This document shows, piece by piece, positions 33,488 through 43,110 of a DNA stretch of 64,000 bases (the stretch's first letter is position 1; every line of letters begins with the position of its first letter). The stretch comes from Venatoribacter pacificus (GTDB lineage: Bacteria; Pseudomonadota; Gammaproteobacteria; Pseudomonadales; Oceanobacteraceae). The stretch lies in contig NZ_JAOANI010000015.1 of the NCBI RefSeq assembly GCF_025318105.1, forward strand, positions 372,001 through 436,000, given 5' to 3'. The notes below the pieces were generated by a model. That model was not told where the DNA came from and searched no databases. It worked only from the letters and a program-made list of their open reading frames with translations. The translations under genes were made by a program, and so were the position numbers.

Positions 33488-34882
33488 TTACATTTTCTTG
33501 GCTTTCTCGATAGCTTCGTCGATGGTACCAACCATGTAGAACGCTTGTTCTGGCAGGTCATCGAATTCACCATTGAGGATGCCCTGGAAACCACGGATGG
33601 TTTCTTTCAGAGACACGTACTTACCAGGCGCACCTGTAAAGATCTCGGCCACGTGGAATGGCTGAGACAGGAAACGCTCGATCTTACGTGCACGGGCTAC
33701 CAGCTGCTTATCTTCGTCGGACAGTTCGTCCATACCCAGAATCGCGATGATGTCTTTCAGCTCTTTATAGCGCTGCAGAACACCCTGAACGCCACGAGCT
33801 ACGTCGTAGTGTTCGTTACCGATGACCAGTGGATCCAGCTGACGAGAGGTGGAATCCAGTGGGTCGATCGCAGGGTAGATACCTTTAGAGGCGATATCAC
33901 GTGACAGTACGACGGTTGAGTCCAAGTGAGCGAACGTGGTCGCCGGGCTTGGGTCAGTCAAGTCATCCGCAGGTACGTATACGGCCTGTACCGAAGTAAT
34001 AGAGCCAGTCTTGGTAGAAGTAATACGTTCCTGCAGAACGCCCATCTCTTCTGCCAGCGTTGGCTGGTAACCTACCGCTGAAGGCATACGGCCTAACAGT
34101 GCAGATACCTCGGTTCCCGCGAGGGTGTAACGGTAGATGTTGTCTACGAACAACAGTACGTCTTTACCTTCGTCACGGAATTTTTCAGCCATAGTCAGAC
34201 CTGTCAGAGCCACACGCAGACGGTTGCCTGGGGGTTCGTTCATCTGACCGTAAACCATTGCTACTTTGGATTTGACTTTGTCGTCCAGGTTTACAACACC
34301 GGATTCCGCCATTTCGTAGTAGAAGTCGTTACCTTCACGGGTACGCTCACCAACACCGGCGAATACAGACAAACCGGAGTGTGCCTTAGCGATGTTGTTG
34401 ATCAGTTCCATCATGTTTACAGTCTTACCAACACCGGCACCACCGAACAGACCCACTTTACCACCCTTAGCGAATGGACAAACCAGATCGATTACTTTGA
34501 TGCCTGTTTCCAGCAGATCGCTGCTGGCAGACTGTTCGTCGAAGGTGGGTGCTGCACGGTGAATAGAAGCAACTTCTTTCTCACCGATAGGACCACATTC
34601 GTCGATTGGACGGCCAAGCACGTCCATGATGCGACCCAGTGTCTCGATACCAACTGGTACAGAGATTGGAGCGCCAGAGTTTGTTACAGGAAGGCCACGC
34701 TTCAGACCTTCTGTCGAGCCCATCGCAATGGTACGAACTACGCCGTCGCCCAGCTGTTGCTGAACTTCGAGAGTTGTCTCAGTACCATCTACGGTCAGGG
34801 CGTCGTAGACCTTAGGCACCACATCGCGTGGGTATTCCACGTCGATAACGGCGCCGATGATCTGTACGATACGTCCGCTCAT
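33488..34882 (-). CDS. atpD: ATP synthase beta subunit
   Basis: A 464-residue catalytic subunit of F1. P-loop GGAGVGKT (about 150-157), Walker B segment DVLLFVDNIYRYT, the GMDELSEEDK-type C-terminal motif (here GMDELSDEDK) and ALLGRMPSAVGYQPTLAEEMG. Length and sequence are typical of gammaproteobacteria. It lies 40 bp downstream of atpG in the operon. Confidence 0.98.
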   Translation of the reverse strand: MSGRIVQIIGAVIDVEYPRDVVPKVYDALTVDGTETTLEVQQQLGDGVVRTIAMGSTEGLKRGLPVTNSGAPISVPVGIETLGRIMDVLGRPIDECGPIGEKEVASIHRAAPTFDEQSASSDLLETGIKVIDLVCPFAKGGKVGLFGGAGVGKTVNMMELINNIAKAHSGLSVFAGVGERTREGNDFYYEMAESGVVNLDDKVKSKVAMVYGQMNEPPGNRLRVALTGLTMAEKFRDEGKDVLLFVDNIYRYTLAGTEVSALLGRMPSAVGYQPTLAEEMGVLQERITSTKTGSITSVQAVYVPADDLTDPSPATTFAHLDSTVVLSRDIASKGIYPAIDPLDSTSRQLDPLVIGNEHYDVARGVQGVLQRYKELKDIIAILGMDELSDEDKQLVARARKIERFLSQPFHVAEIFTGAPGKYVSLKETIRGFQGILNGEFDDLPEQAFYMVGTIDEAIEKAKKM

Positions 34883-34922
34883 ATTCGGTTCCTCTTAACC
34901 TTAAAACCTGTGTTCCCGGGCC

Positions 34923-35783
34923 TTAAACGGCCGCGGCACCGCTAACGATTTCTGAAATTTCCTGGGTGATCGCTGCCTGACGAGCTTTGTTATACAGCAA
35001 GTTCAGATCTTTGATCATGCCGCCAGCGTTATCGGTGGCGTTTTTCATTGCCAACATACGCGCGGCCTGTTCACAGGCGTTGTTTTCAATCACACCCTGA
35101 TACACCTGAGATTCTACGTAGCGTACCAACAGACCTTCGAGGATCTCTTTGGCATCAGGCTCGTAGATATAGTCCCAATGGTGTTTCAGTGAATCGTCTT
35201 GTTGTGCCTTCAGGGGCAATAACTGCACCGCTTCTGGCGATTGGGTCATGGTGTTCACAAAACGGTTATGCATGATGAACAGACGATCAATCCGACCACT
35301 GTCGAATGCGTCCAGCATCACTTTTACCGCTCCGATCAGGCTCGCCAACTCAGGAGCATCACCCAGATGAGACTGGGAGGCTACTACGTTGCCGCCAAAG
35401 CTGTTGAAGAACAGACCGGCTTTGGAGCCGATAGCGCAGAAGTCAACTTCCACACCTTTGTTCTTCCACTCTTTGGACTGCTGTGCAACACGCTTGAACA
35501 GGTTGTTGTTCAAACCGCCACACAAGCCACGGTCGGAAGACACCACGATATAACCAACACGCTTGATTTCGCGGTCTTGCAGATAACGGTGACGATATTC
35601 AGATGTTGCATTCGCCAGATGACCGATCACATCACGGATTTTATCCGCGTATGGACGGCTTTCCTGCATGCGCATCTGAGCGCGACGCATTTTACTCACA
35701 GCGACTTTTTCCATCGCTGAAGTAATTTTCTGCGTGCTTTTTACACTCGTAATCTGCTCTTTAATCTCTTTTCCGACTGCCAT
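34923..35783 (-). CDS. atpG: ATP synthase gamma subunit
   Basis: A 286-residue rotor subunit linking the c-ring to the catalytic head. N-terminal coiled-coil helix AVGKEIKEQITSVKSTQKITSAMEKVAVSKMRRAQ, Rossmann-like middle with SSDRGLCGGLNNNLFK, and C-terminal helix with the LNLLYNKARQAAITQEISEIVSGAAAV ending typical of the family. Between atpA and atpD, as usual. Confidence 0.97.
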   Translation of the reverse strand: MAVGKEIKEQITSVKSTQKITSAMEKVAVSKMRRAQMRMQESRPYADKIRDVIGHLANATSEYRHRYLQDREIKRVGYIVVSSDRGLCGGLNNNLFKRVAQQSKEWKNKGVEVDFCAIGSKAGLFFNSFGGNVVASQSHLGDAPELASLIGAVKVMLDAFDSGRIDRLFIMHNRFVNTMTQSPEAVQLLPLKAQQDDSLKHHWDYIYEPDAKEILEGLLVRYVESQVYQGVIENNACEQAARMLAMKNATDNAGGMIKDLNLLYNKARQAAITQEISEIVSGAAAV

Positions 35784-35848
35784 TTAGCTGCCCTACGTTG
35801 AGTGAATCCAGCTGGCGATGGCCGTTTCCGGCATCGCCAGCACCGGAC

Positions 35849-37393
35849 TTACCAGGTCTGAGTGCCTTTGAATTTCTCAATGCACTCTTTCAGACCGGCG
35901 GCGATTTCATCGTTGTAGTCACCCTTAACGTTGATCTTCGCCATCAGTTCAGCGTATTCGCTGTTGGCGTAGCTCAGCAGAGCAGCTTCAAACGCTTGAA
36001 TCTTGTTCACTTCAACGTCTTTCAGGAAGCCTTCAGTCGCAGCGTAGATCACCAGACCCATCTCAGCGGTGGACATTGGCGCGTACTGCTTCTGCTTCAT
36101 CAGTTCGGTAACGGCACGGCCGTGTTCCAACTGTTCGCGAGTCGCTTCGTCCAGGTCCGATGCAAACTGAGCGAAAGCCGCCAGTTCACGGTACTGAGCC
36201 AGAGCCAGACGGATACCACCGCCCAGTTTCTTGATGATCTTGGTCTGTGCAGCACCACCTACACGGGATACAGAGATACCCGCGTTCATCGCCGGACGGA
36301 TACCGGAGTTGAACAGGTTGGTTTCCAGGAAGATCTGACCATCGGTAATAGAGATCACGTTGGTCGGTACGAACGCCGAAACGTCACCGCCCTGAGTCTC
36401 AATGATTGGCAGCGCGGTCAAAGAACCGGTTTTGCCTGTCACTGCACCGTTAGTCATGCGCTCAACGTACGTTGGGTTAACGCGACATGCGCGTTCCAGC
36501 AGACGGGAGTGCAGGTAGAATACGTCACCTGGGTAAGCTTCACGGCCTGGTGGGCGCTTCAGCAGCAGGGAAATCTGACGATATGCCCATGCTTGCTTGG
36601 TCAGATCGTCAAATACGATCAGAGCGTCTTCACCGCGGTCGAGGAAGTATTCACCCATGGCGCAGCCGGAGTACGGAGCCAGGAACAGCATTGCTGCCGG
36701 GTCTGACGCGCCTGCCGCTACGATGATGGTGTGATCCATCGCGCCGTGTTCTTCCAGTTTGCGTACCACGTTAGCGATAGAAGATTGCTTCTGACCGATG
36801 GCAACGTAGATACACTTAATGCCGGAGCCTTTCTGGTTGATGATGGCGTCAATAGCCATCGCAGTTTTACCCGTCTGACGGTCACCAATGATCAGCTCAC
36901 GCTGACCACGGCCAACCGGCACCATGGAGTCGACTGCTTTGTAACCAGTTTCAACAGGCTGATCGACCGATTGACGTGCAATTACGCCAGGCGCAACACG
37001 TTCAACAGGAGCGGTCAGGTTGGTTTCGATCGGACCTTTACCGTCGATCGGGTTACCCAGAGTGTCGACAACGCGACCCAGCAGGGCTTCACCAACAGGT
37101 ACTTCCAGAATGCGGCCAGTACATTTGGCAGTCTGGCCTTCAGCCAGACCTTTGTATTCGCCCAGAACAACGGCACCAACGGAGTCACGCTCCAGGTTCA
37201 TTGCCAGGCCGTATACGCCGCCTTCAAATTCAATCATTTCACCGTACATGGCGTCAGCCAGACCGTGAATACGAACGATACCGTCAGATACAGATACGAC
37301 GGTGCCCTCGTTCTGGGCTTGTGAAGTCACATCGAGATTTTCGATGCGTTTTTTGATGACTTCACTGATCTCAGATGGATTCAGTTGCTGCAT
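35849..37393 (-). CDS. atpA: ATP synthase alpha subunit
   Basis: A 514-residue regulatory nucleotide-binding subunit of F1. N-terminal MQQLNPSEISEVIKKRIE contacts delta. The P-loop is GDRQTGKT (about 169-176), followed by ALIVFDDLTKQAWAYRQISLLLKRPPGREAYPGDVFYLHSRLLERA and the alpha-specific SVSRVGGAAQ. Full length; starts 15 bp after atpH. Confidence 0.98.
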   Translation of the reverse strand: MQQLNPSEISEVIKKRIENLDVTSQAQNEGTVVSVSDGIVRIHGLADAMYGEMIEFEGGVYGLAMNLERDSVGAVVLGEYKGLAEGQTAKCTGRILEVPVGEALLGRVVDTLGNPIDGKGPIETNLTAPVERVAPGVIARQSVDQPVETGYKAVDSMVPVGRGQRELIIGDRQTGKTAMAIDAIINQKGSGIKCIYVAIGQKQSSIANVVRKLEEHGAMDHTIIVAAGASDPAAMLFLAPYSGCAMGEYFLDRGEDALIVFDDLTKQAWAYRQISLLLKRPPGREAYPGDVFYLHSRLLERACRVNPTYVERMTNGAVTGKTGSLTALPIIETQGGDVSAFVPTNVISITDGQIFLETNLFNSGIRPAMNAGISVSRVGGAAQTKIIKKLGGGIRLALAQYRELAAFAQFASDLDEATREQLEHGRAVTELMKQKQYAPMSTAEMGLVIYAATEGFLKDVEVNKIQAFEAALLSYANSEYAELMAKINVKGDYNDEIAAGLKECIEKFKGTQTW

Positions 37394-37408
37394 GCATCGT
37401 CCCTCAAA

Positions 37409-37945
37409 CTAGGATTTCATCGCTTCGGCTAATTTTGACAGCTTGCCGGTAACGGAGCCGTCGATTACCAAGTCCCCGGCACGAATGATGGCGCCACCGA
37501 TGAGAGTCTCATCGATTTCGCTGGTCAAACGTACATCACACTGCAGTTTGGCTTTAAGGGCCTGTGCCAGTTTATCGGCCTGCTCATTGCTCAGCTCGAA
37601 CGCGGAGGTGACGACTACGTCAACCGTGTTCTGCAACTGGGCTTTCAGCTCTTCGTAAAGAGCTGCGATTTCAGGCACCAGCATCAGGCGCTTGTTTTCC
37701 GCCAGAACGGCTACCAGGTTTTTGGCTGCTTCATTCAGCTTGTCGCCACATACGTCAGTTAAAGCCTGTGCCTGCTGTTGCGCAGTCAGAGACGGATGCA
37801 CCAGTACTTTTGCCATATCGGCATCGGCAACACAGGCTGCCAGTAATGCCAGATCCGCAGACCAGGCGTCTAATGCACCTTTCTCACTTGCTTCAGCAAA
37901 CACCGCTTTGGCGTATGGCCGAGCGAGAGTTGTTAATTCAGCCAT
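37409..37945 (-). CDS. atpH: ATP synthase delta subunit
   Basis: A 178-residue peripheral-stalk subunit joining b to F1. Family markers are MAELTTLARPYAKAVFAEA at the N-terminus and VDVVVTSAFELSNEQADKLAQALKAKL followed by IDETLIGGAIIRAGDLVIDGSV near the C-terminus. It begins 11 bp after atpF and is followed at once by atpA. Confidence 0.96.
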   Translation of the reverse strand: MAELTTLARPYAKAVFAEASEKGALDAWSADLALLAACVADADMAKVLVHPSLTAQQQAQALTDVCGDKLNEAAKNLVAVLAENKRLMLVPEIAALYEELKAQLQNTVDVVVTSAFELSNEQADKLAQALKAKLQCDVRLTSEIDETLIGGAIIRAGDLVIDGSVTGKLSKLAEAMKS

Positions 37946-37956
37946 GGAAACCTCGC

Positions 37957-38427
37957 TTACAGTTCGTCAGCTAATTGGTTCAGCAGCTCAGAGTGAGCAG
38001 CCGCATCAACTGACTTACCAAGAATTTTGGCTGCGCCGGCCACGGCCAGCTCAGACACCTGCTTGCGCAGAACTTCTTTAGCGCGGTTCACCTCTTGCTC
38101 AACTTCAGCTTGAGCAGCAGCTACCAAACGCTCACCTTCGGAACGAGCAGCTTCTTTAGCTTCGTCGACGATTTGGTTAGCGCGTTTGTTAGCCTGTTCG
38201 ATGATTTCAGCAGCCTTTTCTTTGCTTTCACGCAGTTGGGAAGCGGCTTTTTCCTGAGCCAGTTCCAAATCACGTTCAGCACGGTTAGCTGCGTCCAGAC
38301 CATCGGCAATTTTCTTTTCGCGTTCTTGCATAGCACCCAACAGGTGAGGCCATACAAACTTCATGCAGAACCACACGAAGATAGCGAAAGTGATGATCTG
38401 GCCGATCAGAGTCGCGTTAATGTTCAC
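37957..38427 (-). CDS. atpF: ATP synthase b subunit
   Basis: A 156-residue stator subunit: one N-terminal transmembrane helix (about 7-26, IGQIITFAIFVWFCMKFVWP) followed by a long charged coiled coil rich in Ala/Glu/Lys that dimerises and reaches F1. Length matches the E. coli subunit. Between atpE and atpH. Confidence 0.96.
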   Translation of the reverse strand: MNINATLIGQIITFAIFVWFCMKFVWPHLLGAMQEREKKIADGLDAANRAERDLELAQEKAASQLRESKEKAAEIIEQANKRANQIVDEAKEAARSEGERLVAAAQAEVEQEVNRAKEVLRKQVSELAVAGAAKILGKSVDAAAHSELLNQLADEL

Positions 38428-38478
38428 GCCAGAGCCCTCATGTTCATTGATTAAGGAAGTTCGTTATTACATGAACCC

Positions 38479-38706
38479 TTAGGCAGCGAACATCAGGTAC
38501 AGACCCAGACCAACACCGATCATTGGCACGGCGTCCAACAGACCAGCGATCAGGAACATTTTACCTTGCAGCATTGGACCCAGTTCAGGCTGACGAGCAG
38601 TACCTTCCAGCAGACGACCACCCAGCAGACCAAAACCGATTGCTGTGCCCAGAGCACCCAGACCGATCATCAGAGCCGCAGCCAGGAATACCAGACCTTG
38701 TTCCAT
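38479..38706 (-). CDS. atpE: ATP synthase c subunit
   Basis: A 75-residue hairpin of two transmembrane helices that forms the rotor ring. The first helix carries the GALGTAIGFGLLGG glycine motif, then the polar loop ARQPEL, then the second helix with the ion-binding Asp in GLLDAVPMIGVGLG. Asp and the absence of the Na+-type Gln/Glu set suggest proton coupling. I start at ATG 38706, which has GGAG 6 nt upstream; an in-frame TTG at 38718 is part of that region. Confidence 0.97.
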   Translation of the reverse strand: MEQGLVFLAAALMIGLGALGTAIGFGLLGGRLLEGTARQPELGPMLQGKMFLIAGLLDAVPMIGVGLGLYLMFAA

Positions 38707-38756
38707 AGTTATCTCCAAATATAGAAGTTAAGTTAGTGAGTTAAGGGTTAAAAAAA

Positions 38757-39656
38757 TTAATGATCTTCGTGCGCCATGCTCAGATACACGATGGTTAACA
38801 TCATGAAAATGAACGCTTGCAGTGTGATCACCAAAATGTGGAAAACAGCCCAGGCCCACTGCAGGACACCGCCCAGCAGACCGAGGAAAGCACCAGCAGA
38901 GAACATCAGCGCGATCAAGATGAAGATCATCTCACCGGCATACATGTTACCGAACAAACGCAGTGCCAGAGAGATCGGCTTAGCGATCAGCGCAATCGAT
39001 TCCAGGAAGAAGTTAACCGGAATAAACAGCGCCTGGACGACCGGGTTTTTCGCATTGAATGGGTGCAGCGTCAGCTCACCCACAAAACCGCCGATACCTT
39101 TAACCTTGATGGAGTAGTAAATCATCATGGCGAAAACAGTCAGTGCCATACCCATGGTGATGTTCACGTCAGTAGAAGGTACAACCTTCATATAGTGAAC
39201 GCCGAAGGCACCAAAAATAGTGGGCAGCACGTCAACCGGGATCAAATCCATGAAGTTCATCATGAAGACCCAGGTGAAAATAGTCAGAGAAAGCGGGGCA
39301 ACCAGAGCATTGCGGCCATGGAACGCTTCTTTAACGGTGTTGTCGATAAACTCAACGATCATTTCCACAAAGTTCTGGAAGCCCGTTGGTACAGCTGTTG
39401 TTGCCTTCTTGGCAGCACGCCAGAACAGGAACATCAGCATAGCGCCCAGACCGAAAGACCAGCCCAGTGAGTCGACGTGTACCGCAGTGAAGCCCATATC
39501 TGCAGCTTCCTGACCACTATGAGCCATGGTCCAGGTCGCTTCAGTCAGTTCAGTTTCAGTACCATCCGCGTCATGACGAACATAACCAGCAGGCAGTTTG
39601 CCGTAGGTCAGATTGGTTAAATGGTGCGAGATATACTCTTGGGAGTTACCAGCCAT
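38757..39656 (-). CDS. atpB: ATP synthase a subunit
   Basis: A 299-residue membrane subunit holding the proton half-channels. An N-terminal extension of about 75 residues precedes the first helix. The essential Arg is in the helix IALIAKPISLALRLFGNMYAGE, and the C-terminal helix AWAVFHILVITLQAFIFMMLTIVYL is typical. It lies 23 bp after atpI and 50 bp before atpE. Confidence 0.97.
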   Translation of the reverse strand: MAGNSQEYISHHLTNLTYGKLPAGYVRHDADGTETELTEATWTMAHSGQEAADMGFTAVHVDSLGWSFGLGAMLMFLFWRAAKKATTAVPTGFQNFVEMIVEFIDNTVKEAFHGRNALVAPLSLTIFTWVFMMNFMDLIPVDVLPTIFGAFGVHYMKVVPSTDVNITMGMALTVFAMMIYYSIKVKGIGGFVGELTLHPFNAKNPVVQALFIPVNFFLESIALIAKPISLALRLFGNMYAGEMIFILIALMFSAGAFLGLLGGVLQWAWAVFHILVITLQAFIFMMLTIVYLSMAHEDH

Positions 39657-39679
39657 TGTTCACTCTCAATTCCAAAGGT

Positions 39680-40048
39680 TTATAAATTAGCTATCTTTGC
39701 TGCGGCCAGATGGCCCAGCTGCACTGTTATGAACGCAGCAAACAGTGCCAGGACATTCAGAGGCTCGACGCGCTGAAAAATCACAGCAAAACTCAGCGCC
39801 GTCAGCACAAATTTCCAGGATTCCCCCTGGTAAAACGACTGTACGATCTGTACAGAAGACCGGGCTCCACTATAACGGAACGCGCGCCAGACGAAGTACG
39901 CATTGGGCAGGGCGCAGGTTAAGCCCCCTAACAATGCCGACTTGGCGGCTACATCGCTATGCAACCAGGCAACCAATGCGGCCAGAACCGTCAGGATCAG
40001 TTGTAAAATCACGATCCGGTAGGCCGGAGGACGCGGTATGCCTGTCAT
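39680..40048 (-). CDS. atpI: ATP synthase-associated protein I
   Basis: A 122-residue four-helix membrane protein, first gene of the operon, thought to help c-ring assembly or Mg2+ supply. Hydrophobic segments at about 10-30, 33-52, 73-92 and 95-115, with the AtpI-like LLGGLTCALPNAYFVWRAFRY stretch. ATG 40048 is preferred; a GTG at 40060 would add four residues and lacks a ribosome-binding site. Confidence 0.88.
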   Translation of the reverse strand: MTGIPRPPAYRIVILQLILTVLAALVAWLHSDVAAKSALLGGLTCALPNAYFVWRAFRYSGARSSVQIVQSFYQGESWKFVLTALSFAVIFQRVEPLNVLALFAAFITVQLGHLAAAKIANL

Positions 40049-40060
40049 CCCCAGCCCCAC

Positions 40061-40420
40061 AATTGGTCAAAAATCTGCAACAGCCTATTTTAAGGCGCGG
40101 TGATTATATTGGCTCGACCCTTCAGCTTCAACCGAAACCGGGGGGCAAAACGAGAATAATTCGACCAATAGGTATGATGCAGGTCAGGCAAAGGCTGAAT
40201 CCCGCGCCGGTTTGAGCTGCACGAGCCTCAACGTCAGGATTTGTCAGGCCTACGTAAGGAAGTGATGACTTACTTAATGCTACCTGAGCGCTACTCTCAG
40301 ACGCCCTGTGGCATCCTGACTTTTATGCATCCGAAGGGTACACAGAGTTCTATCAATAGCTATTTGCATCCAGCCTTCACGCGCATACGCTGCGCCTTTT
40401 GCTTTTGTCCGGAACAACCA
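40061..40420. other. Divergent spacer between atpI and the M43 protease gene
   Basis: About 360 bp. The left part carries the atp operon promoter (40103-40131, minus strand). The right part (40240-40420) is read-through sequence before the protease ATG; a plus-strand open frame there has no start signal or protein character and is only the upstream extension of the protease frame. No parS-like or DnaA-box cluster was seen. Confidence 0.5.
40103..40131 (-). promoter_or_regulatory. Sigma-70 promoter of the atp operon
   Basis: On the minus strand TTGAAG, 17 bp, then TATAAT, 55 bp upstream of the atpI ATG. Near-consensus hexamers with ideal spacing make this the likely main promoter for atpIBEFHAGDC. 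Confidence 0.7.
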
Positions 40421-41347
40421 ATGAAGAAGGGAATCCTCTTACTGCTGCTATCGCTGCTCAGTGCCTGCGGCGGCGACAATAACTCATCCCAGAGTCCCGC
40501 GCCACAGCCAGAAAACCCCGACACTCCTGTCGCCGGTATCACCATCCCGGTGGTGGTTCATATCATGGAGCATCCCGCGTCAGATGACAGCCGTATCAGC
40601 GTCGCTAAAGTTCACTCACAGATAGCCGCACTGAACCGCGCATTCAACCGCCAGAATGATGACCTGAGCCAGGTGCCGGCAGAGTTTCAGCCTCTTATTG
40701 CCGATATGCAGATCCGCTTTGAACTGGCCACGACCGACCCACAGGGGCAACCAACTACCGGCATTACCCGCACCACGCAGAATATTGAACTGGCGCCGGA
40801 GGAATACCGCTGGGGTTATCGCTATCTGCATTACAGCGCTTTAGGCGGTAAAGATCCCTGGCCACGGGAGCGCTACCTTAATATCTGGGTCAGCGATATG
40901 CGCGACCGCCATGGCAAAGTATCACTGGCCGGACGCGCCAGCCTGCCCGGCAATCCGCCAGAAGAAGACGGCGTACTCATAGCCACCCTGGCCTTTGGCA
41001 CAGAACCGCCACTGGAACAGGGTCTGCATCTGGGCAAAACCACCGCCCACGAAGTCGGCCACTGGCTGGGACTGAAACACATCGCCGGCGAGCAGGAGAG
41101 CTGTAACGTTGACGACGGCATCAGTGATACACCGCTGAGCAGCAGCAATTACGGCGGCATGACACCTTCGCATCCCAGTTCAACCTGCGGCAGCGCCGAT
41201 ATGTTTATGAACTATATGTCACTGGCCCGTGACGAGAGCCTGCTGATGTTCAGTCAGGGTCAGAAAGCTGCGGTCTGGTCGGTACTTAACGAAGGAGGGG
41301 AGCGGCACTCGCTGTTACTTAACAGCCGTAACACCGCTGCAGACTGA
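40421..41347 (+). CDS. M43-type (pappalysin/cytophagalysin) zinc metalloprotease lipoprotein
   Basis: A 308-residue exported protease. Signal with lipobox LSAC, mature CGGDNNSS, then a Pro-rich linker. The catalytic domain has the extended zinc motif HEVGHWLGLKH (His210, Glu211, His214, His220) and a metzincin Met-turn (MNYMS, Met263). The CNVDDGISDTP and cysteine-bearing SSTCGSADMFMNYM sections are typical of peptidase M43. ATG 40421 follows GGAA. It is wedged between parB and atpI, normally adjacent genes, and its stop lies one base from the parB stop. Substrate unknown; probably degrades extracellular or surface protein. Confidence 0.88.
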   Translation: MKKGILLLLLSLLSACGGDNNSSQSPAPQPENPDTPVAGITIPVVVHIMEHPASDDSRISVAKVHSQIAALNRAFNRQNDDLSQVPAEFQPLIADMQIRFELATTDPQGQPTTGITRTTQNIELAPEEYRWGYRYLHYSALGGKDPWPRERYLNIWVSDMRDRHGKVSLAGRASLPGNPPEEDGVLIATLAFGTEPPLEQGLHLGKTTAHEVGHWLGLKHIAGEQESCNVDDGISDTPLSSSNYGGMTPSHPSSTCGSADMFMNYMSLARDESLLMFSQGQKAAVWSVLNEGGERHSLLLNSRNTAAD

Positions 41348-41348
41348 C

Positions 41349-42263
41349 TTACTTGATATGCGCCAGAATGCCGTCCAGCTCATCCAGATTGGTGTAATTA
41401 ATCACCAGCTGACCTTTGCCTTTGGCACTGTGCTTGATGGCCACTTTGGCGCCCAGACGGTCACCCAGTAATCGCTCCAGGCGCTGAATATCCGGATTGG
41501 GCTTGCTGGCGCTTTTATCCTCTGTTTTGCCTTCCTGCAGATGACGCACCAGCGCTTCGGTCTGACGCACGGTCAGCGTACGGCTGACCACCTGCGCCGC
41601 GGCTTCGCTCTGCTGGCCACCACTTAAGCCGAGCAGGGCGCGGGCGTGGCCCATTTCGATATCGCCGTGTTCGAGCAAGCGCTTTACGTCTTCGTTCAGG
41701 TTCATCAAACGCAGCAAATTGGCAACGGTGGCGCGGTTTTTACCCACAGCTTCGGCGACTTCCATCTGCGTCAGTTCGAACTCGTGTTGCAGACGGTGCA
41801 GAGCGGCGGCTTCTTCCATCGGATTCAGGTCTTCGCGCTGAATATTTTCAATCAGCGCCATGGCGATGGCGGCATCGTCGGCCACATCACGAATCAAAGC
41901 AGGAACAGTATCGAGCTGAGCCAGCTGACAAGCGCGCCAGCGGCGCTCACCGGCAATGATTTCAAAACGATCATCGGCGCTGGCCAGCGGACGCACCACA
42001 ATCGGCTGCATCAGACCCTGCGCTTTGATAGAGGCTGCCAGTTCTTCCAGCGCTTCCGGCTGAATGTCTTTGCGCGGCTGGTACTGACCCGGCTGAATCC
42101 ATTCGATCGGCAGGTGACGCAACTCGCCAGCGTCTAACGACTGACTGCTGTCACTGACGTCACGGTTATCGTCACCGTCTGCCTGCGTGGCGACGACCGC
42201 CGCACGGGAGCTGGTCAGCAGGGCGTCAAGGCCGCGCCCAAGGCCGCGTTTTTTCTTTGTCAT
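41349..42263 (-). CDS. parB: Chromosome partitioning protein ParB
   Basis: A 304-residue DNA-binding CTPase that spreads from parS and loads SMC. N-terminal RGLGRGLDALL motif that contacts ParA, the ParB/Srx nucleotide domain with QYQPRKDIQPEALEELAASIKAQGLMQPIVVRP and GERRWRA, helix-turn-helix LTQMEVAEAVGKNRATVANLLRLMNL, and a C-terminal dimer domain. 27 bp after parA. No canonical parS is visible in the window. Confidence 0.97.
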   Translation of the reverse strand: MTKKKRGLGRGLDALLTSSRAAVVATQADGDDNRDVSDSSQSLDAGELRHLPIEWIQPGQYQPRKDIQPEALEELAASIKAQGLMQPIVVRPLASADDRFEIIAGERRWRACQLAQLDTVPALIRDVADDAAIAMALIENIQREDLNPMEEAAALHRLQHEFELTQMEVAEAVGKNRATVANLLRLMNLNEDVKRLLEHGDIEMGHARALLGLSGGQQSEAAAQVVSRTLTVRQTEALVRHLQEGKTEDKSASKPNPDIQRLERLLGDRLGAKVAIKHSAKGKGQLVINYTNLDELDGILAHIK

Positions 42264-42290
42264 GCGTTCAATTAACCTTATTTAGCTGCA

Positions 42291-43073
42291 TCAGGCCGAG
42301 GCGGTCTGACGGGTGCGGCGGTTCATTTCACCGGCCAGTGCCAGGTAGGCCACGGCACCACGAGAGGTTTTATCGTAACTCAGCACCGGTACACCGTGAC
42401 TTGGCGCTTCGGCCAGACGCACGTTGCGCGGAATCACAGTGCCATACACCCGGTCGCCAAAGTGGCTGATCAACTGTGTGGAAACATCGACGGTGAGGCT
42501 GTTGCGCGGATCGTACATGGTGCGCAGCAGGCCTTCGATTTCCAGCTTCGGATTGGATGTTGCTTTGATCGATTCGATGGTCTGCATCAGGGCACTCAGA
42601 CCTTCCAGCGCGTAATACTCGCACTGCATCGGAATCAAGACCCCTTGCGCCGCTACCAAAGCATTGACCGTGAGCATATTCAGTGACGGCGGACAGTCGA
42701 TCAGGATGTAGTCGTAATCGGGGCGTACTTCGGCCAGCGCTTCGCGCAGACGGCTTTCACGCCGGGGCAGATCCATCAGCTCGACTTCGGCAGCGGTTAA
42801 GTCGCCATTGGCCGGCAGCAGATCAAAACCGGCGGTGGCTTCGGTTTTCCGGATGGCCGCCGCGGTCCGGGCACGCCCGGTCAGCACATCATAGAGGGAG
42901 ACCTCAAGGTCGTGCTTGTCGATACCGCTGCCCATGGTGGCGTTACCCTGTGGATCAAGATCCACCAGCAGCACACGACGCTTGGTCGCGACCAGCGAGG
43001 CCGCCAGATTGACCGCCGTTGTGGTTTTGCCGACACCACCTTTCTGATTCGCAATTGCCAGAACTTTGCTCAC
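42291..43073 (-). CDS. parA: Chromosome partitioning ATPase ParA
   Basis: A 260-residue deviant-Walker ATPase of the ParA/Soj family that moves ParB-bound origins over the nucleoid. The deviant Walker A is KGGVGKTT (residues 10-17); then VDLDPQGNATMG and DYILIDCPPSLNMLTVNAL. Lies between rsmG and parB in the usual order. Confidence 0.97.
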   Translation of the reverse strand: MSKVLAIANQKGGVGKTTTAVNLAASLVATKRRVLLVDLDPQGNATMGSGIDKHDLEVSLYDVLTGRARTAAAIRKTEATAGFDLLPANGDLTAAEVELMDLPRRESRLREALAEVRPDYDYILIDCPPSLNMLTVNALVAAQGVLIPMQCEYYALEGLSALMQTIESIKATSNPKLEIEGLLRTMYDPRNSLTVDVSTQLISHFGDRVYGTVIPRNVRLAEAPSHGVPVLSYDKTSRGAVAYLALAGEMNRRTRQTASA

Positions 43074-43110
43074 AACTCAGCTTCCTTCAGTGCCTGACGG
43101 CGACACGCAT

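Noticed and set aside
35798..36706. 302-codon plus-strand open frame opposite atpA
   Set aside because: Antisense shadow of the conserved alpha-subunit gene, no start signal.
40241..40420. N-terminal extension of the M43 protease
   Set aside because: The in-frame sequence upstream of ATG 40421 has no ribosome-binding site and would bury the lipoprotein signal.
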